From Actinomadura sp. WMMA1423 (GTDB lineage Bacteria; Actinomycetota; Actinomycetes; Streptosporangiales; Streptosporangiaceae): DNA of 64,000 bases. This document shows positions 42,491 through 50,626 of the stretch, in pieces; within the stretch, counting starts at the first letter, position 1; each line of letters starts with the position of its first letter. The notes below the pieces were generated by a model, which worked only from the letters and a program-made list of their open reading frames with translations, was not told the origin of the DNA and did no database searches. The stretch is taken from assembly GCF_006547145.1 (NCBI RefSeq), contig NZ_CP041244.1:6882001-6946000 (forward strand), given 5' to 3'. The position numbers and the translations under genes were made by a program.

Positions 42491-43102
42491 TCACCGCATC
42501 CGGCGGGGCGGACGTTGGACGGCCGCGCGGAGTCCGGGTGCGTGGTAGCGGATTAATTCATCGGGCGTCATCGAGGCGACCGGTTCCACGGCGAGGACGT
42601 AGCGGGCGAAGATCAGCCCGGCGAGCTGGGTGCCGAACGCCCCGGCCCGCGCGGTGGCGTCGGGGCCGCCCAGGTGGTCGGCGATCCGGCTGATCATCTC
42701 GCGCTCCAGGATCTCGCGCACCAGCCTGGTCAGGTCGGGGTCCTGGACGGCCGCCCGCACCATGAGCAGCAGCGGCCCGCCGCGCTCGGGGTCGTCCCAG
42801 GCGGAGACCATCGCGTGCAGGACGCGTTCGGGCAGCGTGGCGGGGTCGCCGGGCAGCGCGTCCGCCAGCACCTCGGGCGGGTTGGCGACGAGCCCGAGGA
42901 CCGCGCCGAACAGCCCCTTCTTCGAGCCGAAGAAGTAGCTGATCAGTGCGGCGTCCACCCCCGCCTCTGCGGCGATGGAGCGCATCGTGACGGGCCCGTA
43001 CCCGTCGGCCAGGAACCGGCGGCGGGCCACCGCGAGGATCGCCTCCCGGGTGCCCGGACTGCCGGGCCGCCGTCCGCGCCCGTTCCCGGTTTTATTCATC
43101 AC
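42491..43102 (-). CDS. TetR-family regulator divergent from an MFS transporter
   Basis: A 203-residue regulator. The HTH region is TREAILAVARRRFLADGYGPVTMRSIAAEAGVDAALISYFFGSKKGLF, and the ligand-binding helices follow. It is separated by only 38 bp from the divergent DHA2 transporter, the usual repressor-efflux arrangement. GTG 43102 lies 6 nt after TATATT on the minus strand, suggesting leaderless translation; ATG 43099 is the alternative. Confidence 0.88.
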   Translation of the reverse strand: MMNKTGNGRGRRPGSPGTREAILAVARRRFLADGYGPVTMRSIAAEAGVDAALISYFFGSKKGLFGAVLGLVANPPEVLADALPGDPATLPERVLHAMVSAWDDPERGGPLLLMVRAAVQDPDLTRLVREILEREMISRIADHLGGPDATARAGAFGTQLAGLIFARYVLAVEPVASMTPDELIRYHAPGLRAAVQRPPRRMR

Positions 43103-43140
43103 GGTTGAAATATAGTCCGGCGCGGCGGCAGGTTCGAGGC

Positions 43141-44766
43141 ATGAACCCCACGAAGCAGGGGCCGGACGCCGTCCACCGCGCGGTGCTGCCGGCCGTGATG
43201 CTGTCCCTGGCCACGGTGGTGTCGGCCGTGGCGTCCCTCAACACGGCGGTGCCGTCCATCGCCCGCGACACGCGCGCGGGCCTCACCGAGCTGTCGTGGA
43301 TCATCGACGCGTACGCGCTGGCCTTCGCGGCGCTGCTGCTGCTCGGCGGCGCGGTCGGCGACCGCTACGGCCGGCGCCGCGCGCTCGCCGCCGGGCTCGT
43401 CGTGTTCGGCGCGGGCTCGGCCGCGGCGGCGCTGACGGGCGACCCGGGCCAGCTGATCGCGATGCGCGGCGTCCTCGGCGTCGGCGCGGCCCTGGTGATG
43501 CCGGCCACGCTGTCCACGATCACCTCGACGTTCCCGGCCGCGCAGCGCACCCGCGCGGTCGGCGCCTGGGCGGGCGTCGCCGGGGCCAGCGGCATCTTCG
43601 GGCTGCTGGTGTCGGGGACGCTGCTGGAGTTCTGGTCGTGGCGGTCGGTGTTCTGGATGAACGTCGTCCTCGCCGCGGTCGCGCTGGTCGCGACGCTCGC
43701 GGTCGTCCCCGAGTCCGCCGACCCGGACGCCCCGAGGCTCGACCTGACCGGGGCGCTGATCACCGTCGTCGGGCTCGGCGCCGGCGTCTACTCGATCATC
43801 GAGGCGCCGACGCACGGCTGGGCCTCCGCGCGGACGCTGCTCGGCATCGCCGCCGCCCTGGTCGTCCTGGCCGGGTTCGTCCTGTGGGAGCTCAGGCGGC
43901 CGGACCCGCTGCTCGACCCGCGGCTGTTCCGCATCCGGGCGTTCTCCGCGGGATCTCTCACGATCACCCTGCAGTTCTTCGCCTTCTTCGGCTTCGTCTT
44001 CATCATCCTGCAGTACCTGCAGCTCGTGAAGGACGACAGCGCGCTCGTCGGCGCGCTCAGCCTGCTGCCCATGGCGCTCACGATGATGCCGTTCGCCCGG
44101 GGCATCGCGCCGAGGCTGGCCGCCAGGCTCGGACCGCGCCGCGTCATCACGGCGGGACTGCTGCTCGTCGGCGTCGCGATGCTGGTCTTCTCGCTGCTGG
44201 ACGAGGACAGCACCTACTGGCTGCTGCTCGCCGGACTCATCCCGTTCGGTGCGGGGATGGGCCTCGCGATGACACCGGCCACCGCCTCGATCACCGACGC
44301 GCTGCCCGCCGAGAAGCAGGGCGTGGGCTCGGCGATGAACGACCTGGCCCGCGAGCTCGGCGGCGCGCTCGGCATCGCCGTCCTCGGCAGCCTGCTCCAG
44401 TCGGCCTACCGCGCGAACCTCGACCTCGGGAGCGTGCCGGGCCCGGCAGCCGAGCAGGCGAAGACGTCCCTCGCGATGGCGACGCGGCTCGGCCCGCGGG
44501 CGGCGGACCAGGCGCGGACGGCCTTTGCGGACGGCCTCCAGACGGCGTTCCTCACCGCGTCGATCGCGCTCGCCGTGACCGCGGTCGTCGTCGCGGTCAT
44601 GTACCGGGCGCCGCGCCGCGAGGCCTCAGAAACCGTTGTCGCGCCGACCGATCCGGACGCTAAGCTGAACGCGTCCTCGGACGGGAGCACCGGCGAGCCC
44701 GCCGGCGGGACCGCCGACGGGGGCACGGGCGGGCGTGGCGAAATCAGGTATACGCGGCAGGTTTAG
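43141..44766 (+). CDS. DHA2-family MFS transporter (EmrB/QacA-like)
   Basis: A 14-helix major facilitator of 541 residues. Helix 1 follows HRAVLPAVMLSLATVV; motif A is GGAVGDRYGRRR, motif C follows in GWAGVAGASGIFG-like sequence (GAWAGVAGASGIFGLL). The C-terminal cytoplasmic tail is long. It likely exports drugs or amphipathic compounds under the divergent TetR. The reading frame runs 38 bp into the tRNA-Leu gene: its last 12 codons (through GEIRYTRQV) come from tRNA sequence and its stop codon TAG is the tRNA anticodon. Confidence 0.85.
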   Translation: MNPTKQGPDAVHRAVLPAVMLSLATVVSAVASLNTAVPSIARDTRAGLTELSWIIDAYALAFAALLLLGGAVGDRYGRRRALAAGLVVFGAGSAAAALTGDPGQLIAMRGVLGVGAALVMPATLSTITSTFPAAQRTRAVGAWAGVAGASGIFGLLVSGTLLEFWSWRSVFWMNVVLAAVALVATLAVVPESADPDAPRLDLTGALITVVGLGAGVYSIIEAPTHGWASARTLLGIAAALVVLAGFVLWELRRPDPLLDPRLFRIRAFSAGSLTITLQFFAFFGFVFIILQYLQLVKDDSALVGALSLLPMALTMMPFARGIAPRLAARLGPRRVITAGLLLVGVAMLVFSLLDEDSTYWLLLAGLIPFGAGMGLAMTPATASITDALPAEKQGVGSAMNDLARELGGALGIAVLGSLLQSAYRANLDLGSVPGPAAEQAKTSLAMATRLGPRAADQARTAFADGLQTAFLTASIALAVTAVVVAVMYRAPRREASETVVAPTDPDAKLNASSDGSTGEPAGGTADGGTGGRGEIRYTRQV

Positions 44767-44813
44767 GTCCTGTTGGTGGCGACACCGTGGGGGTTCGAAT
44801 CCCCCCGCCCGCA
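44729..44813 (+). tRNA. tRNA-Leu (anticodon TAG)
   Basis: The acceptor stem GCGGGCG (44729-44735) pairs with CGCCCGC (44806-44812), with discriminator A73 at 44813. The anticodon stem GCAGG/CCTGT encloses the loop TTTAGGT, giving anticodon TAG at 44764-44766. A long variable arm (TTGGTGGCGACACC) and the T-arm GGGGG-TTCGAAT-CCCCC complete a class II tRNA. CCA is not encoded (CCC follows). A GTTTTTACTC stretch after it may end transcription. Confidence 0.95.
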
Positions 44814-44849
44814 CCCGGCTGTTTTTACTCAGTCCCGGCCCACTTCGCT

Positions 44850-44974
44850 CGCCTTGCGGCTCGCTGCGTGACCGTGCCCGGGCGAACGCGGCATCGCTTC
44901 GCGATCTGGCCGGTGCCGCTCGCCTCCGGCTTCGCGGCACCGGCCAGGTCACGCGTTCGCGCGCGTGGTCACGG
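44850..44974. repeat. Nested long palindrome with dispersed repeat core
   Basis: CTGGCCGGTGCCGC (44906-44919) pairs with GCGGCACCGGCCAG (44934-44947). Outside it CGAACGCG (44883-44890) pairs with CGCGTTCG (44952-44959), and further out GTGACC pairs with GGTCAC, giving three concentric stems across about 105 bp. The left end carries GCTCGCCTTGCGGCTCGCTG, also found at about 7509. It lies between the tRNA and the bcp 3' end. Confidence 0.7.
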
Positions 44975-44991
44975 CCACTTCTCGACAGGGT

Positions 44992-45459
44992 CTAGACGCC
45001 GAGTTCGCGGCGGAGGCGCTCCACGTGGCCCGTCGCCTTCACGTTGTAGTACGCCTTCTCGATCTTCCCGTCGGGGCCGATGACGAAGGTCGACCGGATG
45101 ACGCCGACGACGACCTTGCCGTACAGCTTCTTCTCCCCGTAGGCGCCGTAGGCCTGCAGGACCTGCGCGTCCGGGTCGGAAAGGAGCGGGAACGTGAGCC
45201 CCTCCTTGTCCCGGAACTTGGCGAGCTTGGCCGGCTTGTCGGGGGAGACGCCGACGACGGTCACGCCGGCGGCCTCCAGCTCGGACAGGCTGCTCTCGAA
45301 GTCGACGGACTCCTTGGTGCAGCCAGGGGTCATGGCCGCCGGGTAGAAGTAGAGGATCACGCGCTTCCCGCGCAACGAGGCCAGCGACACCGCGGTCTCG
45401 TCGGCGTCGGAAAGCTCGAAATCGGGGGCGACGTCGCCCGGCTGCAGCCGCTCGGACAC
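44992..45459 (-). CDS. bcp: Thioredoxin-dependent thiol peroxidase Bcp/PrxQ
   Basis: A peroxiredoxin of 155 residues. The peroxidatic cysteine is C47 in AAMTPGCTKESVDF. The five-residue-distant resolving cysteine of E. coli Bcp (TPGCTxxxC) is absent, so it is of the one-Cys or atypical type. Other family motifs are LRGKRVILYFYP and GVSPDKPAKLAKF. GTG 45459 is the start. It reduces hydrogen and organic peroxides in the cytoplasm. Converges with the palindrome after the tRNA. Confidence 0.9.
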   Translation of the reverse strand: MSERLQPGDVAPDFELSDADETAVSLASLRGKRVILYFYPAAMTPGCTKESVDFESSLSELEAAGVTVVGVSPDKPAKLAKFRDKEGLTFPLLSDPDAQVLQAYGAYGEKKLYGKVVVGVIRSTFVIGPDGKIEKAYYNVKATGHVERLRRELGV

Positions 45460-45776
45460 CCTGTCCCGCCTTTCGCTCGGATGGTGGGTCCAACGGTACC
45501 GGCTGGGGTGCGGCGGGCATCCGGCGGGAAGACCTGCGAGACTGTCCGGATCACGCTCGGCCTGGTCCGCACGGACCGTGCTTGAAACCGCTCGTGCTTG
45601 AAACCGCTCGTGCTTGAAACCGCTCGTGCTTGAAACCGCTCGTGCTTGAAACCGCTCGCGCTCGGGACGGATCGGCAGGCTTGGAATGGATCAGGCTTGG
45701 AATACTGTGCGGGATCACGCTCGGCTCGTCACGGTTCCCACCCGCGCGAGTACGCCCGACAGGATAAGGACACGGC
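45460..45776. other. Intergenic region with tandem repeats between bcp and DUF3618 gene
   Basis: This 317-bp divergent gap contains five copies of a 16-bp unit (45577-45656), then two copies of CAGGCTTGGAAT-like sequence (about 45678-45709), and otherwise no gene. The promoters of both neighbours must lie here. Confidence 0.7.
45577..45656. repeat. Five perfect tandem copies of CGTGCTTGAAACCGCT
   Basis: The 16-bp unit is repeated without change at 45577, 45593, 45609, 45625 and 45641. The array is 80 bp, and 16 bp is not a helical turn multiple. There are no spacers, so it is not a CRISPR. Perfect identity suggests recent expansion or active homogenisation. Confidence 0.95.
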
Positions 45777-46085
45777 ATGGCTGACAAGAGCCGCGACCCG
45801 GAGGCGCTGGAACGGGAGATAGAGCGCAGCCGCCAGCAACTGGCTCGCACCATCGACGAGCTGGCCGACCGGGTGAACCCGAAGAACGTCGCCCAGCGGG
45901 GCGCGGATCGGCTGAAAGAGGAGGCCGACCACGTCGCCAGGACCATCGGCGCGATGGTGCGTCCCTCCGACGACGACGACGGCGAGGGCGGTCAGATCGA
46001 CAAGCGGCTGGTGCTCGCGGGCGTCGGCGCGGCGGTCATCGTGACCGCCCTGGTCCTGCGGCGCCGTAGGCGCAGGCGCCGCTGA
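45777..46085 (+). CDS. DUF3618 domain-containing protein
   Basis: A 102-residue protein of the DUF3618 family. The N-terminal amphipathic helix has REIERSRQQLARTIDELADRVNPK (positions 13-36), then a charged coiled segment and one membrane helix LVLAGVGAAVIVTALVL with a run of Arg at the C-terminus. The family often sits beside phage-shock-like or envelope genes; function unknown. It is convergent with the zinc-finger gene and overlaps its 3' end by 50 bp. Confidence 0.8.
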   Translation: MADKSRDPEALEREIERSRQQLARTIDELADRVNPKNVAQRGADRLKEEADHVARTIGAMVRPSDDDDGEGGQIDKRLVLAGVGAAVIVTALVLRRRRRRRR

Positions 46086-46374
46086 GCCCCGTCCTGGAGG
46101 CGCCGGTCCGCGGTCCGCGGCCGGCGCTTCCGCGTTTCACGACGGCGCCGGGGTGCGCGGGACCCGTGTCCGGATGCGGCGGGATCGCGCCGCCCCACTG
46201 CCGGGCGGAGTGCGCGAGCAGTTCGGCGACGTCGCGGAGCCGCGCCAGTTCGGCGCGGCACGGCGGGCAGCCGTTCAGATGCGTCGCCAGGGCGTCGGCC
46301 TCGGCTCCGGCCAGCCGTCCGATGGCGTAGACGCCGAGGCCGATCCGGTACACCCCGCAGTCCGTTCCTCCCAC
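46036..46374 (-). CDS. Short zf-HC2-type anti-sigma-like protein
   Basis: The first 45 residues are a zinc-binding anti-sigma motif: DCGVYRIGLGVYAIGRL then HLNGCPPCRAEL (C6, H32, C36, C39), like ZAS-domain anti-sigma factors. The remaining 65 residues are low-complexity and their frame overlaps the opposite gene, so the true product may be shorter. There is no membrane helix and no neighbouring sigma factor. GTG 46374 keeps the first Cys. Its coding status is moderate. Confidence 0.5.
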   Translation of the reverse strand: MGGTDCGVYRIGLGVYAIGRLAGAEADALATHLNGCPPCRAELARLRDVAELLAHSARQWGGAIPPHPDTGPAHPGAVVKRGSAGRGPRTGASRTGLSGACAYGAAGPGRSR

Positions 46375-46461
46375 ACCCTGAGTACGTGCCGGGCGCTCAC
46401 GCCGTTCAGTGCCCGGGCGGTCGTTCGAGGCCGAACCACTCGCCGAGGCCGGGCGGGGTGT

Positions 46462-47133
46462 TCAGGCGAGGTCGGGGGCGGTCGTCGTGAAGCGGGCCTC
46501 CACGGTGGCGCGGACGATCTGCGTCTCGGGTTCCAGGTCGATCGGTTCGGGCTCCTCGGCGGCGCCGCCCGCCGGGGCACCGTAGGCGGCGGCGAGCGCG
46601 ACGGGTCCGCCCGCGCCGCCGTCGCGGCCGAGCCCCTCGTCCGACAGCTCCACCAGGCCGGTGAGCCGGGCGCCGAGCGCCTCGGCGTAGCCGCGGGCGC
46701 GCTCGACGGCCTCGTGCGCCGCCTCCCGCGCGGCCCGCCGGTACACCTCGCTGCCCTGCCGCAGCTCCCACTCCGGTCCGGTGACGTAGGCGCGCTCCAG
46801 GTCGCCGAGCCGCGTGACGAGCTCGCCCAGCACCGCGAAGTCGCTGACCGTGATCTTGATCCAGACCGTGCCGCGGTAGGCCCGGATGTCGCCCTCGCGC
46901 CTCCTGTACTTCAGCAGCGGGGTGATCGACAGGCCGCCGGTCTCGAGTTTCTCCACGGCGTCGCCATAGGACTTGACCAGGTCGAGGCACCGCTGGTTGC
47001 GCTCGGTGAGCCGGTCGAGGGCGGTGCGCCGGTCGGACTCCTGGGACTGGACGTGCACCGACAGCCGCGCGATCTCCGGCTCGGCCTCCAGCACCGCCTC
47101 GCCGCGGACACTGATGATGGGAGCGTCGCTCAT
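46462..47133 (-). CDS. SIMPL domain-containing protein (DUF541)
   Basis: A 223-residue SIMPL-domain protein. It begins SVRGEAVLEAEPEIARLSVHVQSQ, the family hallmark, then GLSITPLLKYRRREGDIRAYRGTVWIKITV and AAREAAHEAVERARGYAEALGARL. Family members occur in the periplasm or cell envelope, but no signal peptide is visible here, so it may be cytoplasmic. TAGGTT lies 6 nt before the ATG, which suggests a leaderless start. Confidence 0.85.
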   Translation of the reverse strand: MSDAPIISVRGEAVLEAEPEIARLSVHVQSQESDRRTALDRLTERNQRCLDLVKSYGDAVEKLETGGLSITPLLKYRRREGDIRAYRGTVWIKITVSDFAVLGELVTRLGDLERAYVTGPEWELRQGSEVYRRAAREAAHEAVERARGYAEALGARLTGLVELSDEGLGRDGGAGGPVALAAAYGAPAGGAAEEPEPIDLEPETQIVRATVEARFTTTAPDLA

Positions 47134-47162
47134 CCTCCCAACCTAGACGGTGGGCCGGGCCG

Positions 47163-48356
47163 TCACAGGAACGTGCGGCCCTCGCCCCGGTAGGTGGGGA
47201 CGGTGCGGACGTGCCGCCCGTCCTCGATGAGGTGCAGGGCGTCGAAGCGTTCGCACAGCTCCCCGGCCTTGGTGTGGCGGAACCAGACGCGGTCGCCGAT
47301 CGACAGCAGGTCGGCCGCGCGGCCGAGCAGCGGTGTCTGCACCTCGCCCGCGCCCTCGTTGCCGTCGAAGGACAGGCCCGTCGGCAGGTAGGGCTGGGGG
47401 AGGCGGACGGCGTCGGCCGGGCCGGACGCGAGGTAGCCGCCGCCGAGGCACGTCACGACGCCGGGCGCCGGGCGCCGGACGACGGGCAGCGCGAAGAGCG
47501 CGGCGGGCCGTCCGGTGAAGTTGGAGTACTGGTCGAACAGGTGCGGCTGGTAGAGGCCGGAGCCGGCCGCGACCTCGGTGACGGCCCGCTCGGCCGCGGT
47601 CGTCTCGACGCTGCCGGTGCCGCCGCCGTTGACGAACTCGAGGTCGGTGAGGTCCCGGACGGCCCGGACGATCGCGGCCCGGCGCCGGGCCAGCTCCGCC
47701 CTGGACTGCCGCTGCATGGCGCGGATGGCGCGGCCCCGCGCCGGACGGCCCGGCGGGACGTCCCCGACGCCCGCGATCTGCGACTCGTAGGCCATCAGCC
47801 CGACGAGGTCGAGCGAGGGGCGCTTGAGGACGAGTTCGGCGAACGTCCGGACGTCGGCGGCGGTGCGCAGCGGCGAGCGCAGCGCCCCGATCCGGACCCG
47901 GCCGCCGAGGGGGCGGTAGGAGGCGTCGATGTCGATGCAGACCCGGACGCGGCGGTCGCCGGCGGCCGCCTCGATCAGGTCGAGGTGCTCGGGGGAGTCG
48001 ACCATCAGCGTGACGGTGCTCGCGGCGCGGGGGTCCTCGGCGAGGGCGGCGATCGCGGTCCGGTCGGCGGAGGGGTAGGCGACGAGGATGTCGTCGCTCA
48101 GCCCCTCCGAGGCCAGCCAGAGCGCCTCGGGGAGGGTGAACGCCATGATCCCGGCGAACCCGTCCATCGCGAGGACGTCCTCCAGGAGCGCCCGGCAGCG
48201 CACCGACTTGCTCGCGACCCGGATCGGTTTGCCCGCCGCGCGGCGCACGAGGTCGGCGGCGTTGGCGCGGAAGGCCGCGAGGTCGACGGCGGCGAACGGC
48301 GCCTCTATCCCGGCGGTCGCGGCGTCATAGCGGTCCCGGATGTTCATGCTCGTCAC
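47163..48356 (-). CDS. PLP-dependent amino acid deaminase/aldolase (D-threonine aldolase-like)
   Basis: An alanine-racemase-fold PLP enzyme of 397 residues. The PLP lysine is in PIRVASKSVRC (K50). Further motifs are GIMAFTLPEALWLASEGL, VGLMAYESQIAGVGD, VNGGGTGSVETT and CLGGGYLASGP, matching the amino acid deaminase/aldolase family (D-threonine aldolase, D-serine dehydratase). The substrate is unknown. GTG 48356 lies 6 nt after TACAGT, indicating a leaderless mRNA; ATG 48347 is the alternative. The SIMPL gene downstream ends 30 bp from it. Confidence 0.85.
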   Translation of the reverse strand: MTSMNIRDRYDAATAGIEAPFAAVDLAAFRANAADLVRRAAGKPIRVASKSVRCRALLEDVLAMDGFAGIMAFTLPEALWLASEGLSDDILVAYPSADRTAIAALAEDPRAASTVTLMVDSPEHLDLIEAAAGDRRVRVCIDIDASYRPLGGRVRIGALRSPLRTAADVRTFAELVLKRPSLDLVGLMAYESQIAGVGDVPPGRPARGRAIRAMQRQSRAELARRRAAIVRAVRDLTDLEFVNGGGTGSVETTAAERAVTEVAAGSGLYQPHLFDQYSNFTGRPAALFALPVVRRPAPGVVTCLGGGYLASGPADAVRLPQPYLPTGLSFDGNEGAGEVQTPLLGRAADLLSIGDRVWFRHTKAGELCERFDALHLIEDGRHVRTVPTYRGEGRTFL

Positions 48357-48362
48357 GATGCC

Positions 48363-48368
48363 ACTGTA
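48363..48368 (-). promoter_or_regulatory. -10 hexamer TACAGT of a leaderless promoter
   Basis: TACAGT on the minus strand is followed by 6 nt and GTG 48356. A possible -35 (TGAGAC) lies 18 bp upstream. Confidence 0.5.
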
Positions 48369-48460
48369 CCGGGCAAATGTGAAAAGGTCTCACGTCCAGT
48401 CCCGGGTCCAGCCTCGCGTCCAGTCCGGAGGCCTCCGCCGGGCCGCCTCGCGGACCCGCC

Positions 48461-49402
48461 TCACGTGCCGGCGCGCGGATGGGAGGCGAAGAAGTCCCAC
48501 AGCATCGGGCTCGCCTCCTTGGGCCACTCGTGCCGCCCGCCGTCGATCTTGCAGAAGGTCACCGCGACGCCCTGCCTCCCCTTGCCGGTGCTCTCGCACC
48601 GGGTGTCGCCGTTCTGCGCCTTCACCCGCTCGCGCGGCTGGGGCAGCCCCCCGACCTTGCGCCAGAAGTCGACCGCGTCCGACACGGGTGGGAACGGGCG
48701 CTTGTCGTTGAAGTCGCGGTCCCCGCCGCCGTTGAAGGGGACGTTCCCGTCCGCCGTCCCATGGAAGATCATCGCGGAGACCGGCCGGCCCGGGTCGCAC
48801 TTGGTCACGAGGGCGCCCTCGACCACCCCGATCGCCGCCACCTTGTCCGGCTTCTCGCAGGCCATCCGGTACGCCATCCCGGCGCCGTTGGAGAACCCGG
48901 TGACGTAGACGCGCTTCGGGTCGGCCAGCCCGGCGCCGGTGAGCTTGTCGATGAGCTTGCTCAGGAAGCCGACGTCGTTGATGTTCCCGACCTTCGCCGC
49001 GCCGCAGCAGTCGCCCGCGTTCCACGTGGTCATGAACCCGTCGGGGTAGGCGACGAGGAAGCCGTGCTCGTCGGAGAGCTCGTCGAACCCGGTCAGGTCC
49101 TGCATCTTCGACATGTTGGCGAGGCCGCCGTGCAGGGCGATGACCAGCGCGGGACGGCCGGCCGGCCTGCCGTCCTTCCAGTCGCCCTCCGCGACCTTGG
49201 CCGGGACGTGCAGCAGGTAGTCGCGGTGCCCGACCGTCCCCACGTCGAGCTTCTGCTTGTGCGTCCCCGCGGAGGTCGGGACGCCGTCGACCGTCGCCGG
49301 CCGGCCGCCCTTCCCCTCCTTGCCACCCTGCTCACCGGACTTGTCGGTGCAACCCGCGAGGGCCAGGGTGACCGCCAGCGCCACGAGCGCGATTCGCCGC
49401 AT
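48461..49402 (-). CDS. Secreted lipoprotein esterase, PHB-depolymerase/LpqC-like
   Basis: A signal peptide with lipobox LALAGC (C17) makes this a lipoprotein. The hydrolase domain has LVIALHGGLANMSKM (oxyanion), CCGAAKVGNINDVGFLSKLID, the nucleophile VTGFSNGAGM (S near 172) and IFHGTADGNVPF (Asp region). The His is in DGGRHEWPK. This matches the PHB depolymerase/feruloyl esterase-like alpha/beta hydrolases that include mycobacterial LpqC. At 313 residues. TACCTT lies 7 nt before the ATG, so it is likely leaderless. Confidence 0.85.
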   Translation of the reverse strand: MRRIALVALAVTLALAGCTDKSGEQGGKEGKGGRPATVDGVPTSAGTHKQKLDVGTVGHRDYLLHVPAKVAEGDWKDGRPAGRPALVIALHGGLANMSKMQDLTGFDELSDEHGFLVAYPDGFMTTWNAGDCCGAAKVGNINDVGFLSKLIDKLTGAGLADPKRVYVTGFSNGAGMAYRMACEKPDKVAAIGVVEGALVTKCDPGRPVSAMIFHGTADGNVPFNGGGDRDFNDKRPFPPVSDAVDFWRKVGGLPQPRERVKAQNGDTRCESTGKGRQGVAVTFCKIDGGRHEWPKEASPMLWDFFASHPRAGT

Positions 49403-49620
49403 GGGGGCAAAGGTAACCCCAAGGGGAGCCTTCAAACTACTCGCCGGTAGACGAGCCGGCGCCCGGCAGGCCGTCGGCGGCCCCTCGGGCGGCGGCGGAC
49501 GGGCCCGCCGCCTGACCGGCCGGTACGGCGGCGGGGCGGGGGCGGGGCCGCGTAAGCTCGGCAGCGACCTTCGAACCGTCCTGAGCTGGCGCTTCCCGCG
49601 CCTAGGCAAGAGTGAGATCC

Positions 49621-50508
49621 GTGAACCTACCCGTGAGCGAAGCCGTGAACGAGAACGTGCTGGACGAGTACGTGCTGACCCTGTCCTGCCCCGACCGCCC
49701 CGGCATCGTGGCCGCCGTATCGGGGCTGCTGGCCGAGCGCGGGTGCAACATCGTCGAGAGCCAGCAGTTCGGCGACGGAGGCTCCGGCACCTTCTTCATG
49801 CGGGTGCAGTTCAGGGTGCTCGGCGACACCGACCCCGACGAGCTGCGCGGCGCGTTCGCCTCCCTGGTCCCCGAGCTCGGGCTGGAGTGGCGGCTGCACC
49901 CGCTGGCCGAGCGCCCGCGCGTCCTGATCATGGTGTCGAAGGGCGGGCACTGCCTCAACGACCTGCTGTACCGGACGCGCTCCGGGCTGCTCGACATCGA
50001 CATCGTCGCGGTCGCGTCCAACCACCCCGACCTCCGTCCGCTCACCCAGTCGTACGGGATCGACTACCACCACCTGCCGGTGGGGCCGGGCGGCAGGCCC
50101 GCGCAGGAGGCCGAGATCCTGACCCTGGTCGAACACTACCGCGCCGACCTCGTCGTCCTCGCCCGGTACATGCAGATCCTGTCCGACGACTTCTGCGCCA
50201 AGCTGCCCGGCGCGATCATCAACATCCACCACTCGTTCCTGCCGAGCTTCAAGGGCGCCCGCCCCTACCACCAGGCGCACGCGCGCGGCGTCAAGCTGAT
50301 CGGCGCGACCGCGCACTACGTCACCGCCGACCTGGACGAGGGGCCGATCATCGAGCAGGAGGTCGCGCGCGTCGACCACACCCACAGCCCCGAGGAACTG
50401 GTGGCCGTGGGCCGCGACGTGGAGTGCCTCGCGCTCGCCCGCGCCGTCCGCTGGCACGCCGAGCACCGGGTGCTGCTCAACGGCGATCGCACGGTCGTCT
50501 TCCGCTGA
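49621..50508 (+). CDS. purU: Formyltetrahydrofolate deformylase
   Basis: PurU hydrolyses 10-formyl-THF to formate and THF, balancing one-carbon pools. After an N-terminal ACT domain (DEYVLTLSCPDRPGIVAAVSGLLAERG) the formyltransferase-like core contains MVSKGGHCLNDLL, the catalytic Asn/His/Asp set INIHHSFLPSFKGARPYHQAH and DLDEGPIIEQEV. The GTG at 49621 gives 295 residues; GTG 49612 is also possible. There is no convincing ribosome binding site. In this window it may connect functionally with glyA. Confidence 0.92.
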   Translation: MNLPVSEAVNENVLDEYVLTLSCPDRPGIVAAVSGLLAERGCNIVESQQFGDGGSGTFFMRVQFRVLGDTDPDELRGAFASLVPELGLEWRLHPLAERPRVLIMVSKGGHCLNDLLYRTRSGLLDIDIVAVASNHPDLRPLTQSYGIDYHHLPVGPGGRPAQEAEILTLVEHYRADLVVLARYMQILSDDFCAKLPGAIINIHHSFLPSFKGARPYHQAHARGVKLIGATAHYVTADLDEGPIIEQEVARVDHTHSPEELVAVGRDVECLALARAVRWHAEHRVLLNGDRTVVFR

Positions 50509-50626
50509 CCTGCGGCTCTTCCGGCCGGCGAACGCGTGAGATGTCGGCATGGCGTGTTTCACTCCGCGTAACTTTCGCGCACCATGGGTGACGAAGTCGG
50601 ACGTGCCGACGGCTACGGGGGTGGCT

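Noticed and set aside
44729..44813. Evidence of a genomic island inserted at tRNA-Leu
   Set aside because: No duplicated tRNA 3' end, integrase or shift in composition is seen in the downstream 19 kb.
45577..45656. CRISPR-like array
   Set aside because: The five 16-bp units are contiguous with no spacers and no cas genes are present.
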